Positions 23,572-38,183 of a DNA stretch of 64,000 nt are shown in pieces. The position numbers were made by a program, and so were the translations under genes. Under the pieces are notes generated by a model. It was not told the origin of the DNA. It saw nothing but the letters and a program-made list of their open reading frames with translations, and searched no databases. The DNA comes from Fistularia commersonii (Eukaryota; Chordata; Actinopteri; Syngnathiformes; Fistulariidae): the NCBI GenBank assembly GCA_037954325.1, contig JBBMNZ010000064.1, positions 186,001 through 250,000 of the forward strand. Reading direction: 5' to 3'. How positions within the stretch are numbered: the first letter of the stretch is position 1; every line of letters begins with the position of its first letter.

Positions 23572-26500
23572 CTTTTGAATTTCATCAAGCTGGTTTCTGC
23601 TGTTGAAATATGTTGTTTAGGACATGATTCTGCACAATATATGTCAAATTCAGTGAAATCCCATTACAGGTTCAACGGATATAGCCATTCGTCAAAAAAG
23701 TACTTATGTCACCAAGTTGAAGAGTTTTTGATTAGTATTGGAAATAACCAATGAATTTGATCTAGCTGGTTTCTGCTGTTGAAATATGTTGTTAGGTCAA
23801 GATTCTGCACAATATATGTCATATTCAGAGATATCCCATCAAAAGTCCAAAAGATATAGCCATTTGTTCAAAAAGTGCATAACTCACCGAGTTGAGACGT
23901 TTCTGATTAGGTGTTGAAATAACTAATGAATTTCATCAAGCTGGTTTCTGCTGTTGAAATATGTTTTTTAGGACATGAATCTGCACAATATATGTCAAAT
24001 TCAGTGATAAACCCATCAAAAGTCCAAAAGATATAGCCATTCGTTCAAAAAGTGCTTATGTCACCGAGTTGAAGCGTTTTTGATTAGGAGTGGAAATAAC
24101 TTTTGAATTTCATCAAGCTGGTTTCTGCTGTTGAAATATGTTGTTTAGAACATGTTTCTGCACGATATATGTCAAATTCAGTGTAATCCCTTCATAGGTT
24201 CAAAAGATCTAGCCATTCATCCAAAAAGTACTTATGTCACCAAGTTGAAGAGTTTTTGATTAGGAGTGGAAATAACTAATGAATTTCATCAAGCTGGTTT
24301 CTGCTGTTGAAATATGTTGTTAGGTCAAGATTCTGCACAATATATGTCATATTCAGAGATATCCCATCAAAAGTCCAAAAGATATAGCCATTCGTTCAAA
24401 AAGTGCTTAACTCACCGAGTTGAGACGTTTCTGATTAGGAGTGGAAATAACTAATGAATTTCATCAAGCTGGTTTCTGCTGTTGAAATATGTTGTTTAGG
24501 ACATGATTCTGCACAATATATGTCAAATTCTTGTGAGCCCATTACAGGTTCAAAGGATATAGCCAATCGTTCAAAACGTGCTTATGAGACCGAGTTGAAG
24601 CATTTTTGATTAGGAGTGCAAATAACTAATGAATTTCATCAAGCTGGTTCCTGCTGTTGAAAAATGTTGTTTAGGACAAGATTCTGCACAAAATATGTCA
24701 AATTCAGTATAATCCAGCGACAAGTTCAAAAGATATTGCCATTCGATCAAAAAGTGCTTATCTCATCGAGTTGAAGCGTTTTTGTTTAGGAGTAGAAATA
24801 ACTAAAGAATTTCATCGAGCTGGTTTCTGCTGTTGATATATGTTTTTTGGGATATGATTCTGCACAATATATGTCAAATTCATTGTGATCCCATTAAAGG
24901 TTCAAAGGATATAGCCATTCTTTCAAAAAGGACTTATCTCACCGAGTTGAAGCGTTTTTGATTAGGAGTGGAAATAACTAATGGATTTCATCAAGCTGGT
25001 TTCTGCTGTTGAAATATGTTGTATATGACATAATTCTGCAGAATATATGTCAAATTAAGTGTAATCCCTTCACAAGTTCAACATATATAGCCATTCGTTA
25101 TAAAAACGTACTTATCTCACCGAGTTGAAGCGTTTTTGATTAGGGGTGGAAATAACTTTTGAATTTCATCACGCTGGTTTCTGCTGTTGAAATTTGTTGT
25201 TTAGGACATGATTCTGCAAAACACATGTCAAATTCAGTGTAATCCCATCACAGGTTCAAAGGATATAGCCATTCGTCCAAAAAGTACTTATGTAACCAAG
25301 TTGAAGAGTTTTTGATTAGGAGTGGAAATAACTAATGAATTTCATCAAGCTGGTTTCTCCTGTTGAAATATGTTGTTTAGGACATGATTCTGCACAATAT
25401 ATGTCAAATTCTTGTGAGCCCATTATGGGTTCAAAGGATATAGCCATTCGTTTAAAAAGTTTCTATGAGACCGAGTTGAAGCGTTTTTGATTAGGAGTGC
25501 AAATATCTAATGAATTTCATCAAGCTGGTTCCTGCTGTTGAAAAATGTTGTTTAGGAAAAATTTCTGCACAATATATGTCAAATTCAGTATAATCCAACG
25601 ACAAGTTCAAAAGATATTGCCATTCGATCAAAAAGTGCTTATCTCACCGAGTTGAAGCGTTTTTTTATTCGGAGTGGAAATAACTAATGAATTTCATCAA
25701 GCTGGTTTCTGCTGTTGAAATATGTTGTTTAGGACATGATTCTGCAGAAAATATTTAAAATTCAGTGTAATCCAGCGACAAGATCAAAAGATATACCCAT
25801 TCGTGCAAAAAGTGCTCATCTCACCGAGTTGAAGCAATTTTGATTAGGTGTGGAAATAACTAATGAATTTCATCAAGCTGGTTTCTGCTGTTGAAATATG
25901 TTCTTTAGGATATGATTCTGCACAATATACGTCAAAGTCAGTGTGATCCCAATTACAGGTTCGAAGGATATAGCCATTCGTTCAAAAAGGACTTATCTCA
26001 CCGAGTTGAAGCGTTTTTGATTAGGAGTGGAAATAACTTTTGAATTTCATCACGCTGGTTTCTGCTGTTGAAATTTGTTGTTTAGGACATGATTCTGCAA
26101 AACACATGTCAAATTCAGTGTAATCCCATCACAGGTTCAAAGGATATAGCCATTCGTCTAAAAAGTACTTATGTCACCAAGTTGAAGAGTTTTTGATTAG
26201 TATTGGAAATAACCAATGAATTTGATCTAGCTGGTTTCTGCTGTTGAAATATGTTGTTAGGTCAAGCTTCTGCACAATATATGTCATATTCAGAGATATC
26301 CCATCAAAAGTCCAAAAGATATAGCCATTTGTTCAAAAAGTGCTTAACTCACCGAGTTGAGACATTTCTGATTAGGTGTGGAAATAACTAATAAATTTCA
26401 TCAAGCTGGTTTCTGCTGTTGGAATATGTTGTTTAGGACATGAATCTGCACAATATATGTCAAATTCAGTGAAAACCCATCAAAAGTCCAAAAGATATAG

Positions 26501-29500
26501 CCATTCGTTCAAAAAGTGCTTATCTCACCGAGTTGAAGCGTTTTTGATTACTATTGGAAATAACTAAAGAATTTCATCAAGCTGGTTTCTGCTCTTGAAA
26601 TTTGTTGTTCAGGACATTCTTCTGGACAATATATGTCAAATTCTTGTGAGCCCATTACAGGTTCAAAGGATATAGCCATTCGTTCAAAACGTGCTTATGA
26701 TACTGAGTTGAAGCGTTTTTGATTAGGAGTGCAAATGACTAATGAATTTCATCAAGCTGGTTCCTGCTGTTAAAAAAATTTGTTTAGGACAAGATTCTGC
26801 ACAAAATATGTCAAATTCAGTATAATCCAGCGACAAGTTCAAAAGATATTGCCATTCGATCAAAAAGTGCTTATCTCACCGAGTTGAAGCGTTTTTGATT
26901 CGGAGTAAAAATAATAAATTAATTTCATCAAGCTGGTTTCTGCTGTTGAAATATGTTGTCTAGGACATGATTGTGCAGAAAATATATAAAATTCAGTGTA
27001 ATCCAGCGACAAGATAAAAAGATATAGCCTTTCGTGCAAATAATGCTTATATCACCGAGTTGAAGCGTTTTTGTTTAGGAGTGGAAATAACTAATGAATT
27101 TCATCAAGCTGGTTTCTGCTGTTGAAATATGTTTTTTTGGATATGATTCTGCACAATGAATGTCAAATTCAGTGTGATCCCATTACAGGTTCAAAGGATA
27201 TTGCCATTCGTTCAAAAAGTGCTTATGTCACCGAGTTGAAGCGTTTTTGATTAGGAGTGGAAATAACTTTTGAATTTCATCAAGCTGGTGTCTGCTGTTG
27301 AAATATGTTGTTTAGAACATGTTTCTGCACGATATATGTCAAATTCAGTGTAATCCCTTCATAGGTTCAAAAGATCTAGCCATTCATCCAAAAAGTACTT
27401 ATGTCACCAAGTTGAAGAGTTTTTGATTAGGAGTGGAAATAACTAATGAATTTCATCAAGCTGGTTTCTGCTGTTGAAATATGTTGTTAGGTCAAGATTC
27501 TGCACAATATATGTCATATTCAGAGATATCCCATCAAAAGTCCAAAAGATATAGCCATTCGTTCAAAAAGTGCTTAACTCACCGAGTTGAGACATTTCTG
27601 ATTAGGAGTGGAAATAACTAATGAATTTCATCAAGCTGGTTTCTGCTGTTGAAATATGTTGTTTAGGACATGATTCTGCACAATATATGTCAAATTCTTG
27701 TGAGCCCATTACAGGTTCAAAGGATATAGCCAATCGTTCAAAACGTGCTTATGAGACCGAGTTGAAGCATTTTTGATTAGGAGTGCAAATAACTAATGAA
27801 TTTCATCAAGCTGGTTCCTGCTGTTGAAAAATGTTGTTTAGGACAAGATTCTGCACAAAATATGTCAAATTCAGTATAATCCAGCGACAAGTTCAAAAGA
27901 TATTGCCATTCGATCAAAAAGTGCTTATCTCATCGAGTTGAAGCGTTTTTGTTTAGGAGTAGAAATAACTAAAGAATTTCATCGAGCTGGTTTCTGCTGT
28001 TGATATATGTTTTTTGGGATATGATTCTGCACAATATATGTCAAATTCAGTGTGATCCCATTAAAGGTTCAAAGGATATAGCCATTCTTTCAAAAAGGAC
28101 TTATCTCACCGAGTTGAAGCGTTTTTGATTAGGAGTGGAAATAACTAATGGATTTCATCAAGCTGGTTTCTGCTGTTTAAATATGTTGTATATGACATAA
28201 TTCTGCAGAATATATGTCAAATTAAGTGTAATCCCTTCACAAGTTCAACATATATAGCCATTCGTTATAAAAACGTACTTATCTCACCGAGTTGAAGCGT
28301 TTTTGATTAGGAGTGGAAATAACTTTTGAATTTCATCACGCTGGTTTCTGCTGTTGAAATTTGTTGTTAAGGACATGATTATGCAAAACACATGTCAAAT
28401 TCAATGTAATCCCATCACAGGTTCAAAGGATATAGCCATTCGTCCAAAAAGTACTTATGTCACCAAGTTGAAGACTTTTTGATTAGGAGTGGAAATAACT
28501 CATGAATTTCATCAAGCTGGTTTCTCCTGTTGAAATATGTTGTTTAGGACATGATTCTGCACAATATATGTCAAATTCTTGTGAGCCCATTATGGGTTCA
28601 AAGGATATAGCCATTCGTTTAAAAAGTTTCTATGAAACCGAGTTGAAGCGTTTTTGATTAGGAGTGCAAATATCTAATGAATTTCATCAAGCTGGTTCCT
28701 GCTGTTGAAAAATGTTGTTAAGGAAAAATTTCTGCACAATATATGTCAAATTCAGTATAATCCAACGACAAGTTCAAAAGATATTGCCATTCGATCAAAA
28801 AGTGCTTATCTCACCGAGTTGAAGCGTTTTTTTATTCGGAGTGGAAATAACTAATGAATTTCATCAAGCTGGTTTCTGCTGTTGAAATATGTTGTTTAGG
28901 ACATGATTCTGCAGAAAATATTTAAAATTCAGTGTAATCCAGCGACAAGATCAAAAGATATACCCATTCGTGCAAATAGTGCTCATCTCACCGAGTTGAA
29001 GCAATTTTGATTAGGTGTGGAAATAACTAATGAATTTCATCAAGCTGGTTTCTGCTGTTGAAATATGTTCTTTAGGATATGATTCTGCACAATATACGTC
29101 AAAGTCAGTATGATCCCAATTACAGGTTCGAAGGATATAGCCATTCGTTCAAAAAGTACTTATCTCACCGAGTTGAAGCGTTTTTGATTAGGAGTGGAAA
29201 TAACTTTTGAATTTCATCAAGCTGGTTTCTGCTGTTGAAATTTGTTGTTTAGGACATGATTCTGCAAAACACATGTCAAATTCAGTGTAATCCCATCACA
29301 GGTTCAAAGGATATAGCCATTCGTCCAAAAAGTACTTATGTCACCAAGTTGAAGAGTTTTTGATTAGGAGTGGAAATAACTAATGAATTTCATCAAGCTG
29401 GTTTCTCCTGTTGAAATATGTTGTTTAGGACATGATTCTGCACAATATATGTCAAATTCTTGTGAGCCCATTATGGGTTCAAAGGATATAGCCATTCGTT

Positions 29501-30011
29501 TAAAACGTTTCTATGAGACCGAGTTGAAGCGTTTTTGATTAGGAGTGCAAATATCTAATGAATTTCATCGAGCTGGTTCCTGCTGTTGAAAAATGTTGTT
29601 TAGGAAAAATTTCTGCACAATATATGTCAAATTCAGTATAATCCAACGACAAGTTCAAAAGATATTGCCATTCGATCAAAAAGTGCTTATCTTATCGGGT
29701 TGAAGCGTTTTTGATTAGGAGTGGAAATAACTAATGAATTTCATCAAGCTGGTTTCTGCTGTTGAAATATGTTGTTTAGGACAAGATTCTGCACAATATA
29801 TGTCAAATTCAGTGAAATCCCATCCCAGGTTCAAAAAATATAGCCATTCGTTCAAAAATTGCTTATCTTACCAAGTTGAAGAGTTTTTTATTAGTATTGG
29901 AAATAACTAATGAATTTCATCAAGCTGGTTTCTGCTTTTGAAATTTGTTGTTTAGGACATGATTCTGGACAATACATGTCAAATTCAGTGTAATCCCTTC
30001 ACAAGTTCACA
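23501..30011 (+). repeat. 37-monomer segment, 6511 bp, copy 1
   Basis: The landmark CAATGAATTTGATCTAGCTGG gives TTT positions 23756 and 26221 here and 30267 and 32732 in the next copy, both at an offset of 6511 bp (37 x 176.0). Left of about 23501 the copies differ (GTTCAAAAGATATAGCC against GTTCACAAGATATAGCC at 30005). The segment has its own nested duplication: 24030-26194 matches 27197-29361 at an offset of 3167 bp (18 monomers), marked by CAAAAGATCTAGCCATTCAT at 24201 and 27368. A visible difference from copy 2 is CTGGTTTCTGCTG near 24119 where copy 2 has CTGGTGTCTGCTG. Confidence 0.87.
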
Positions 30012-33000
30012 AGATATAGCCATTCGTTCAAAAAGTACTTATCTCACCGAGTTGAAGCGTTTTTGATTAGGAGTGGAAATAACTTTTGAATTTCATCAAG
30101 CTGGTTTCTGCTGTTGAAATATGTTGTTTAGGACATGATTCTGCACAATATATGTCAAATTCAGTGAAATCCCATTACAGGTTCAACGGATATAGCCATT
30201 CGTCAAAAAAGTACTTATGTCACCAAGTTGAAGAGTTTTTGATTAGTATTGGAAATAACCAATGAATTTGATCTAGCTGGTTTCTGCTGTTGAAATATGT
30301 TGTTAGGTCAAGATTCTGCACAATATATGTCATATTCAGAGATATCCCATCAAAAGTCCAAAAGATATAGCCATTTGTTCAAAAAGTGCATAACTCACCG
30401 AGTTGAGACGTTTCTGATTAGGTGTTGAAATAACTAATGAATTTCATCAAGCTGGTTTCTGCTGTTGAAATATGTTTTTTAGGACATGAATCTGCACAAT
30501 ATATGTCAAATTCAGTGATAAACCCATCAAAAGTCCAAAAGATATAGCCATTCGTTCAAAAAGTGCTTATGTCACCGAGTTGAAGCGTTTTTGATTAGGA
30601 GTGGAAATAACTTTTGAATTTCATCAAGCTGGTGTCTGCTGTTGAAATATGTTGTTTAGAACATGTTTCTGCACGATATATGTCAAATTCAGTGTAATCC
30701 CTTCATAGGTTCAAAAGATCTAGCCATTCATCCAAAAAGTACTTATGTCACCAAGTTGAAGAGTTTTTGATTAGGAGTGGAAATAACTAATGAATTTCAT
30801 CAAGCTGGTTTCTGCTGTTGAAATATGTTGTTAGGTCAAGATTCTGCACAATATATGTCATATTCAGAGATATCCCATCAAAAGTCCAAAAGATATAGCC
30901 ATTCGTTCAAAAAGTGCTTAACTCACCGAGTTGAGACGTTTCTGATTAGGAGTGGAAATAACTAATGAATTTCATCAAGCTGGTTTCTGCTGTTGAAATA
31001 TGTTGTTTAGGACATGATTCTGCACAATATATGTCAAATTCTTGTGAGCCCATTACAGGTTCAAAGGATATAGCCAATCGTTCAAAACGTGCTTATGAGA
31101 CCGAGTTGAAGCATTTTTGATTAGGAGTGCAAATAACTAATGAATTTCATCAAGCTGGTTCCTGCTGTTGAAAAATGTTGTTTAGGACAAGATTCTGCAC
31201 AAAATATGTCAAATTCAGTATAATCCAGCGACAAGTTCAAAAGATATTGCCATTCGATCAAAAAGTGCTTATCTCATCGAGTTGAAGCGTTTTTGTTTAG
31301 GAGTAGAAATAACTAAAGAATTTCATCGAGCTGGTTTCTGCTGTTGATATATGTTTTTTGGGATATGATTCTGCACAATATATGTCAAATTCATTGTGAT
31401 CCCATTAAAGGTTCAAAGGATATAGCCATTCTTTCAAAAAGGACTTATCTCACCGAGTTGAAGCGTTTTTGATTAGGAGTGGAAATAACTAATGGATTTC
31501 ATCAAGCTGGTTTCTGCTGTTGAAATATGTTGTATATGACATAATTCTGCAGAATATATGTCAAATTAAGTGTAATCCCTTCACAAGTTCAACATATATA
31601 GCCATTCGTTATAAAAACGTACTTATCTCACCGAGTTGAAGCGTTTTTGATTAGGGGTGGAAATAACTTTTGAATTTCATCACGCTGGTTTCTGCTGTTG
31701 AAATTTGTTGTTTAGGACATGATTCTGCAAAACACATGTCAAATTCAGTGTAATCCCATCACAGGTTCAAAGGATATAGCCATTCGTCCAAAAAGTACTT
31801 ATGTAACCAAGTTGAAGAGTTTTTGATTAGGAGTGGAAATAACTAATGAATTTCATCAAGCTGGTTTCTCCTGTTGAAATATGTTGTTTAGGACATGATT
31901 CTGCACAATATATGTCAAATTCTTGTGAGCCCATTATGGGTTCAAAGGATATAGCCATTCGTTTAAAAAGTTTCTATGAGACCGAGTTGAAGCGTTTTTG
32001 ATTAGGAGTGCAAATATCTAATGAATTTCATCAAGCTGGTTCCTGCTGTTGAAAAATGTTGTTTAGGAAAAATTTCTGCACAATATATGTCAAATTCAGT
32101 ATAATCCAACGACAAGTTCAAAAGATATTGCCATTCGATCAAAAAGTGCTTATCTCACCGAGTTGAAGCGTTTTTTTATTCGGAGTGGAAATAACTAATG
32201 AATTTCATCAAGCTGGTTTCTGCTGTTGAAATATGTTGTTTAGGACATGATTCTGCAGAAAATATTTAAAATTCAGTGTAATCCAGCGACAAGATCAAAA
32301 GATATACCCATTCGTGCAAAAAGTGCTCATCTCACCGAGTTGAAGCAATTTTGATTAGGTGTGGAAATAACTAATGAATTTCATCAAGCTGGTTTCTGCT
32401 GTTGAAATATGTTCTTTAGGATATGATTCTGCACAATATACGTCAAAGTCAGTGTGATCCCAATTACAGGTTCGAAGGATATAGCCATTCGTTCAAAAAG
32501 GACTTATCTCACCGAGTTGAAGCGTTTTTGATTAGGAGTGGAAATAACTTTTGAATTTCATCACGCTGGTTTCTGCTGTTGAAATTTGTTGTTTAGGACA
32601 TGATTCTGCAAAACACATGTCAAATTCAGTGTAATCCCATCACAGGTTCAAAGGATATAGCCATTCGTCTAAAAAGTACTTATGTCACCAAGTTGAAGAG
32701 TTTTTGATTAGTATTGGAAATAACCAATGAATTTGATCTAGCTGGTTTCTGCTGTTGAAATATGTTGTTAGGTCAAGCTTCTGCACAATATATGTCATAT
32801 TCAGAGATATCCCATCAAAAGTCCAAAAGATATAGCCATTTGTTCAAAAAGTGCTTAACTCACCGAGTTGAGACATTTCTGATTAGGTGTGGAAATAACT
32901 AATAAATTTCATCAAGCTGGTTTCTGCTGTTGGAATATGTTGTTTAGGACATGAATCTGCACAATATATGTCAAATTCAGTGAAAACCCATCAAAAGTCC

Positions 33001-36000
33001 AAAAGATATAGCCATTCGTTCAAAAAGTGCTTATCTCACCGAGTTGAAGCGTTTTTGATTACTATTGGAAATAACTAAAGAATTTCATCAAGCTGGTTTC
33101 TGCTCTTGAAATTTGTTGTTCAGGACATTCTTCTGGACAATATATGTCAAATTCTTGTGAGCCCATTACAGGTTCAAAGGATATAGCCATTCGTTCAAAA
33201 CGTGCTTATGATACTGAGTTGAAGCGTTTTTGATTAGGAGTGCAAATGACTAATGAATTTCATCAAGCTGGTTCCTGCTGTTAAAAAAATTTGTTTAGGA
33301 CAAGATTCTGCACAAAATATGTCAAATTCAGTATAATCCAGCGACAAGTTCAAAAGATATTGCCATTCGATCAAAAAGTGCTTATCTCACCGAGTTGAAG
33401 CGTTTTTGATTCGGAGTAAAAATAATAAATTAATTTCATCAAGCTGGTTTCTGCTGTTGAAATATGTTGTCTAGGACATGATTGTGCAGAAAATATATAA
33501 AATTCAGTGTAATCCAGCGACAAGATAAAAAGATATAGCCTTTCGTGCAAATAATGCTTATATCACCGAGTTGAAGCGTTTTTGTTTAGGAGTGGAAATA
33601 ACTAATGAATTTCATCAAGCTGGTTTCTGCTGTTGAAATATGTTTTTTTGGATATGATTCTGCACAATGAATGTCAAATTCAGTGTGATCCCATTACAGG
33701 TTCAAAGGATATTGCCATTCGTTCAAAAAGTGCTTATGTCACCGAGTTGAAGCGTTTTTGATTAGGAGTGGAAATAACTTTTGAATTTCATCAAGCTGGT
33801 GTCTGCTGTTGAAATATGTTGTTTAGAACATGTTTCTGCACGATATATGTCAAATTCAGTGTAATCCCTTCATAGGTTCAAAAGATCTAGCCATTCATCC
33901 AAAAAGTACTTATGTCACCAAGTTGAAGAGTTTTTGATTAGGAGTGGAAATAACTAATGAATTTCATCAAGCTGGTTTCTGCTGTTGAAATATGTTGTTA
34001 GGTCAAGATTCTGCACAATATATGTCATATTCAGAGATATCCCATCAAAAGTCCAAAAGATATAGCCATTCGTTCAAAAAGTGCTTAACTCACCGAGTTG
34101 AGACATTTCTGATTAGGAGTGGAAATAACTAATGAATTTCATCAAGCTGGTTTCTGCTGTTGAAATATGTTGTTTAGGACATGATTCTGCACAATATATG
34201 TCAAATTCTTGTGAGCCCATTACAGGTTCAAAGGATATAGCCAATCGTTCAAAACGTGCTTATGAGACCGAGTTGAAGCATTTTTGATTAGGAGTGCAAA
34301 TAACTAATGAATTTCATCAAGCTGGTTCCTGCTGTTGAAAAATGTTGTTTAGGACAAGATTCTGCACAAAATATGTCAAATTCAGTATAATCCAGCGACA
34401 AGTTCAAAAGATATTGCCATTCGATCAAAAAGTGCTTATCTCATCGAGTTGAAGCGTTTTTGTTTAGGAGTAGAAATAACTAAAGAATTTCATCGAGCTG
34501 GTTTCTGCTGTTGATATATGTTTTTTGGGATATGATTCTGCACAATATATGTCAAATTCAGTGTGATCCCATTAAAGGTTCAAAGGATATAGCCATTCTT
34601 TCAAAAAGGACTTATCTCACCGAGTTGAAGCGTTTTTGATTAGGAGTGGAAATAACTAATGGATTTCATCAAGCTGGTTTCTGCTGTTTAAATATGTTGT
34701 ATATGACATAATTCTGCAGAATATATGTCAAATTAAGTGTAATCCCTTCACAAGTTCAACATATATAGCCATTCGTTATAAAAACGTACTTATCTCACCG
34801 AGTTGAAGCGTTTTTGATTAGGAGTGGAAATAACTTTTGAATTTCATCACGCTGGTTTCTGCTGTTGAAATTTGTTGTTAAGGACATGATTATGCAAAAC
34901 ACATGTCAAATTCAATGTAATCCCATCACAGGTTCAAAGGATATAGCCATTCGTCCAAAAAGTACTTATGTCACCAAGTTGAAGACTTTTTGATTAGGAG
35001 TGGAAATAACTCATGAATTTCATCAAGCTGGTTTCTCCTGTTGAAATATGTTGTTTAGGACATGATTCTGCACAATATATGTCAAATTCTTGTGAGCCCA
35101 TTATGGGTTCAAAGGATATAGCCATTCGTTTAAAAAGTTTCTATGAAACCGAGTTGAAGCGTTTTTGATTAGGAGTGCAAATATCTAATGAATTTCATCA
35201 AGCTGGTTCCTGCTGTTGAAAAATGTTGTTAAGGAAAAATTTCTGCACAATATATGTCAAATTCAGTATAATCCAACGACAAGTTCAAAAGATATTGCCA
35301 TTCGATCAAAAAGTGCTTATCTCACCGAGTTGAAGCGTTTTTTTATTCGGAGTGGAAATAACTAATGAATTTCATCAAGCTGGTTTCTGCTGTTGAAATA
35401 TGTTGTTTAGGACATGATTCTGCAGAAAATATTTAAAATTCAGTGTAATCCAGCGACAAGATCAAAAGATATACCCATTCGTGCAAATAGTGCTCATCTC
35501 ACCGAGTTGAAGCAATTTTGATTAGGTGTGGAAATAACTAATGAATTTCATCAAGCTGGTTTCTGCTGTTGAAATATGTTCTTTAGGATATGATTCTGCA
35601 CAATATACGTCAAAGTCAGTATGATCCCAATTACAGGTTCGAAGGATATAGCCATTCGTTCAAAAAGTACTTATCTCACCGAGTTGAAGCGTTTTTGATT
35701 AGGAGTGGAAATAACTTTTGAATTTCATCAAGCTGGTTTCTGCTGTTGAAATTTGTTGTTTAGGACATGATTCTGCAAAACACATGTCAAATTCAGTGTA
35801 ATCCCATCACAGGTTCAAAGGATATAGCCATTCGTCCAAAAAGTACTTATGTCACCAAGTTGAAGAGTTTTTGATTAGGAGTGGAAATAACTAATGAATT
35901 TCATCAAGCTGGTTTCTCCTGTTGAAATATGTTGTTTAGGACATGATTCTGCACAATATATGTCAAATTCTTGTGAGCCCATTATGGGTTCAAAGGATAT

Positions 36001-36206
36001 AGCCATTCGTTTAAAACGTTTCTATGAGACCGAGTTGAAGCGTTTTTGATTAGGAGTGCAAATATCTAATGAATTTCATCAAGCTGGTTCCTGCTGTTGA
36101 AAAATGTTGTTTAGGAAAAATTTCTGCACAATATATGTCAAATTCAGTATAATCCAACGACAAGTTCAAAAGATATTGCCATTCGATCAAAAAGTGCTTA
36201 TCTCAC
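30012..36206 (+). repeat. 37-monomer segment, 6511-bp period, copy 2 (short by ~316 bp)
   Basis: This copy follows copy 1 in phase for about 6195 bp with rare substitutions. It carries the same nested 18-monomer pair (30541-32705 and 33708-35872 by offset). The match ends near 36206, where this copy reads CTTATCTCACCGAG and GTTTTTTTATTCGG while copy 1 (29690) reads CTTATCTTATCGGG and GTTTTTGATTAGG. One base change just before it is CATCAAGCTGG near 36080 against CATCGAGCTGG in copy 1 near 29569, which may mark a nearby exchange. Confidence 0.86.
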
Positions 36207-38183
36207 CGAGTTGAAGCGTTTTTTTATTCGGAGTGGAAATAACTAATGAATTTCATTGAGCTGGTTTCTGCTGTTGAAATATGTTGTTTAGGACATGATT
36301 CTGCAGAAAATATTTAAAATTCAGTGTAATCCAGCGACAAGATCAAAAGATATACCCATTCGTGCAAAAAGTGCTCATCTCACCGAGTTGAAGCAATTTT
36401 GATTAGGTGTGGAAATAACTAATGAATTTCATCAAGCTGGTTTCTGCTGTTGAAATATGTTCTTTAGGATATGATTCTGCACAATATATGTCAAAGTCAG
36501 TGTGATCCCAATTACAGGTTCGAAGGATATAGCCATTCGTTCAAAAGTACTTATCTCACCGAGTTGAAGCGTTTTTGATTAGGAGTGGAAATAACTAATG
36601 AATTTCATTAAGCTGGTTTCTGCTATTTAAATATGTTGTTAAGACATGAATCTGCACAATATATGTCAAATTCAGTATAATCCCTTCACAAGTTCAAAAG
36701 ATATAGCCATGCGTTCAAAAAGTGCTTATCTCACCGAGTTGAAGCGTTTTTGATTAGGAGTGGAAATAACTAATGAATTTCATCAAGCTGGTTTCTGCTG
36801 TTGAAATATGTTGTTTAGAACATGATTCTGCACAATATATGTCAAATTTAGTGTAATCCCTTCATAGGTTCAAAAGATATCGCCAGTCGTTCCAAAAGAA
36901 CTTATCTCACCGATTTGAGGGGTTTTTGATTCGGAGTGGAAATAACCAATGAATTTCATCAAGCTGGTTTCTGCTGTTGAAATATGTTGTTTAGGATATG
37001 ATTCTGCACAATATATGTCAAATTTAGTGTAATCACATCACAGGATCAAAAGATATAGCCATTCGTTCAAAAACTGCTCATCTTATCGGGTTGAAGCGTT
37101 TTTGATTAGGAGTGGAAATAACTGATGGATTTCGTCAAGCTGGTTTCTGCTGTTGAAATATGTTGTTTAGGACATGATTCTGCAAAACACATGTCAAATT
37201 CAGTGTAATCTAGCGATAAGATCAAAAGATATAGCCATTCGTTCAAAAACTGCTTATCTTATCGGGTTGAAGCATTTTTGATTCGGAGTGGAAATAACTA
37301 ATGAATTTCATCAAGCTGGTTTCTGCTGTTGAAATATGTTGTTTAGGACAAGATTCTGCACAATATATGTCAAATTCAGTGAAATCCCATCCCAGGTTCA
37401 AAAAATATAGCCATTCTTTAAAAAATTGCTTATCTCACCAAGTTGAAGAGTTTTTTATTAGTATTGGAAATAACTAATGAATTTCATCAAGCTGGTTTCT
37501 GCTTTTGAAATTTGTTGTTTAGGACATGATTCTTGACAATACATGTCAAATTCAGTGTAATCCCTTCACAAGTTCACAAGATATAGCCATTCGTTCAAAA
37601 AGTACTTATCTCACCGAGTTGAAGCGTTTTTGATTAGGAGTGGAAATAACTTTTGAATTTCATCAAGCTGGTTTCTGCTGTTGAAATATGTTGTTTAGGA
37701 CATGATTCTGCACAATATATGTCAAATTCAGTGAAATCCCATTACAGGTTCAACGGATATAGCCATTCGTCAAAAAAGTACTTATGTCACCAAGTTGAAG
37801 AGTTTTTGATTAGTATTGGAAATAACCAATGAATTTGATCTAGCTGGTTTCTGCTGTTGAAATATGTTGTTAGGTCAAGCTTCTGCACAATATATGTCAT
37901 ATTCAGAGATATCCCATCAAAAGTCCAAAAGATATAGCCATTTGTTCAAAAAGTGCTTAACTCACCGAGTTGAGACATTTCTGATTAGGTGTGGAAATGA
38001 CTAATAAATTTCATCAAGCTGGTTTCTGCTGTTGAAATATGTTGTTTAGGACATGAATCTGCACAATATATGTCAAATTCAGTGAAAACCCATCAAAAGT
38101 CCAAAAGATATAGCCATTCGTTCAAAAAGTGCTTATCTCACCGAGTTGAAGCGTTTTTGATTACTATTGGAAATAACTAAAGA
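36207..38183 (+). repeat. Mosaic monomers joining the 6511-bp and 6505-bp segments
   Basis: The stretch from about 35969 to 36700 keeps the five-monomer order of the 2636-bp HOR (see 6761-7470). The part at 37290-37850 matches 29723-30283 (offset 7567, 43 monomers). After the TCAAGCTTCTGCAC monomer near 37875 it follows 32732 onward (offset 5102, 29 monomers). The marker CTGCAGAAAATATTT recurs at 35420 and 36301, five monomers apart. The entire stretch was later copied to 53.6-55.6 kb. No unique DNA is seen. Confidence 0.78.
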
